From: JBBTVP01 sp038063175
GTDB lineage: Bacteria; Patescibacteriota; Minisyncoccia; UBA6257; 1-14-0-10-40-38
Length of the DNA: 6,666 bases
Direction: 5' to 3'
NCBI GenBank assembly: GCA_038063175.1
Contig: JBBTVP010000032.1
Coordinates: forward strand, 1-6,666
Part shown: piece after piece, positions 6,249 to 6,666 of the stretch
How the letters are laid out: each line of letters starts with the position of its first letter
How positions within the stretch are numbered: the first letter of the stretch is position 1
Notes under the pieces: model-generated
The model's input: the letters and a program-made list of their open reading frames with translations, nothing else
Told to the model about the DNA's origin: nothing
The model's database searches: none
Program-made: the position numbers and the translations under genes

Positions 6249-6666
6249 GTGAAACGCGATTCTGGCATTGTCACCGCTCTCATAGAGCGAGGTATTGAAC
6301 CCCCTTCCACTGCTTCTGCGTGTCTTAGACTTTTCAGTTTCATCCGTTATGGAAACGGTACTATTGGGAAGAATGAGGCAGAACGGGTAGAGATCATAAT
6401 ACAGGCTCAACAAGAATTGCTTGGTACGCAGGTTGTCGAGCGTGTCCCGTCGGCAGATCGTCGTGGAGAAATTGGTAGGATATCCTTTCTCACCACGTTC
6501 ACCCCAGAAGAGATCCGAGCGTTGAAGTCGGGGATGGGTGGGCGGATGCTCTCGAAACAAGAACGCGAGGAACCGGCGGTGATACTCGGGAAAGCTCACA
6601 TCCGGCAAACCTTCATGGTTGCGGTGGAATGGTCTACCGGTGTTGCTCGTCCTCTGGGCCTGGGTT
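6249..6666 (+). CDS. Uncharacterised protein, N-terminal 139 residues (3' end outside window)
   Basis: An open frame runs from GTG 6249 to the window edge without a stop. The start is strongly supported: AAGGAGGT at 6237-6244 ends 4 nt before the GTG, and a TTGACA/TAGAAT promoter lies just upstream. I do not recognise the protein. It begins MKRDSGIVTALIERGIEPP, is soluble-looking and charged, with no signal peptide or membrane segment. Visible blocks are a helix-forming stretch at about 43-58 (EAERVEIIIQAQQELL), an R/G segment at 71-77, a 'TFTPEEIRALKSGMGGRM' block at 83-100, and a hydrophobic 'TFMVAVEWSTG' strand at 121-131. There is no cysteine cluster or nucleotide-binding loop in the visible part. 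It is divergent from the MazG-like gene, with 135 nt between starts, so shared regulation is plausible. The antisense strand is also open for most of this length but lacks an initiation signal, so I take the plus strand as coding. Confidence 0.75.
   Translation, partial: MKRDSGIVTALIERGIEPPSTASACLRLFSFIRYGNGTIGKNEAERVEIIIQAQQELLGTQVVERVPSADRRGEIGRISFLTTFTPEEIRALKSGMGGRMLSKQEREEPAVILGKAHIRQTFMVAVEWSTGVARPLGLG

Noticed and set aside
6114..6608. In-frame upstream extension of the MazG-like protein to 402 aa
   Set aside because: The extension is not MazG-like, has no ribosome binding site at its start, is antisense to a gene with strong promoter and Shine-Dalgarno, and the ATG at 6113 has its own AAGGAA.
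1..6666. CRISPR array, insertion sequence, tRNA or rRNA gene
   Set aside because: No long direct repeats with spacers, no transposase or terminal inverted repeats, and no tRNA or rRNA signatures were seen; genes fill nearly all of the window.

Overview
The window looks like a compact bacterial chromosome segment. The best guess is a member of the Candidate Phyla Radiation (Patescibacteria, Parcubacteria-like). That guess rests on a threonyl-tRNA synthetase without the N-terminal TGS domain, a short DnaE, very small intergenic gaps and A/T-rich, heptad-patterned gene leaders. It is an inference from style, not proof. TGA is used as a stop (MazG-like gene) and tryptophan is TGG, so the standard bacterial code applies rather than the TGA-recoded code of Gracilibacteria.

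Layout from left to right. Positions 2-268 (+) hold the last 88 codons of gatB, a subunit of the tRNA-dependent amidotransferase. Three bases later, convergent to it, is thrS (minus, start at 2023). Upstream of thrS on the same strand lies dnaE (2082-5246, minus), the replicative DNA polymerase III alpha subunit. The 58-nt gap between them suggests one dnaE-thrS transcript. Upstream of dnaE is a 153-nt gap with a strong intrinsic terminator for the next gene, a perfect TATAAT box inside an inverted repeat, and a 7-nt-periodic leader running into the dnaE start codon. Next is a 237-aa MazG-like protein (5400-6113, minus) made of two homologous halves, each ending in a CxxC-x4-CxC zinc-type motif. 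Only the second half keeps the acidic MazG catalytic residues. Divergent from it is a gene of unknown function (6249 to the window edge, +) with a GTG start, an excellent Shine-Dalgarno and a near-consensus promoter. It is easily missed because it has no stop inside the window.

The genes fall into two styles. gatB, thrS and dnaE are housekeeping genes of translation and replication; the dnaE and thrS starts lack a Shine-Dalgarno and instead abut heptad-periodic sequence. The MazG-like gene and its divergent neighbour have clear Shine-Dalgarno sites and overlapping back-to-back promoters, as expected of a co-regulated divergent pair. The most novel items are the asymmetric tandem MazG protein with two zinc knuckles, the uncharacterised divergent gene, and the heptad leaders.
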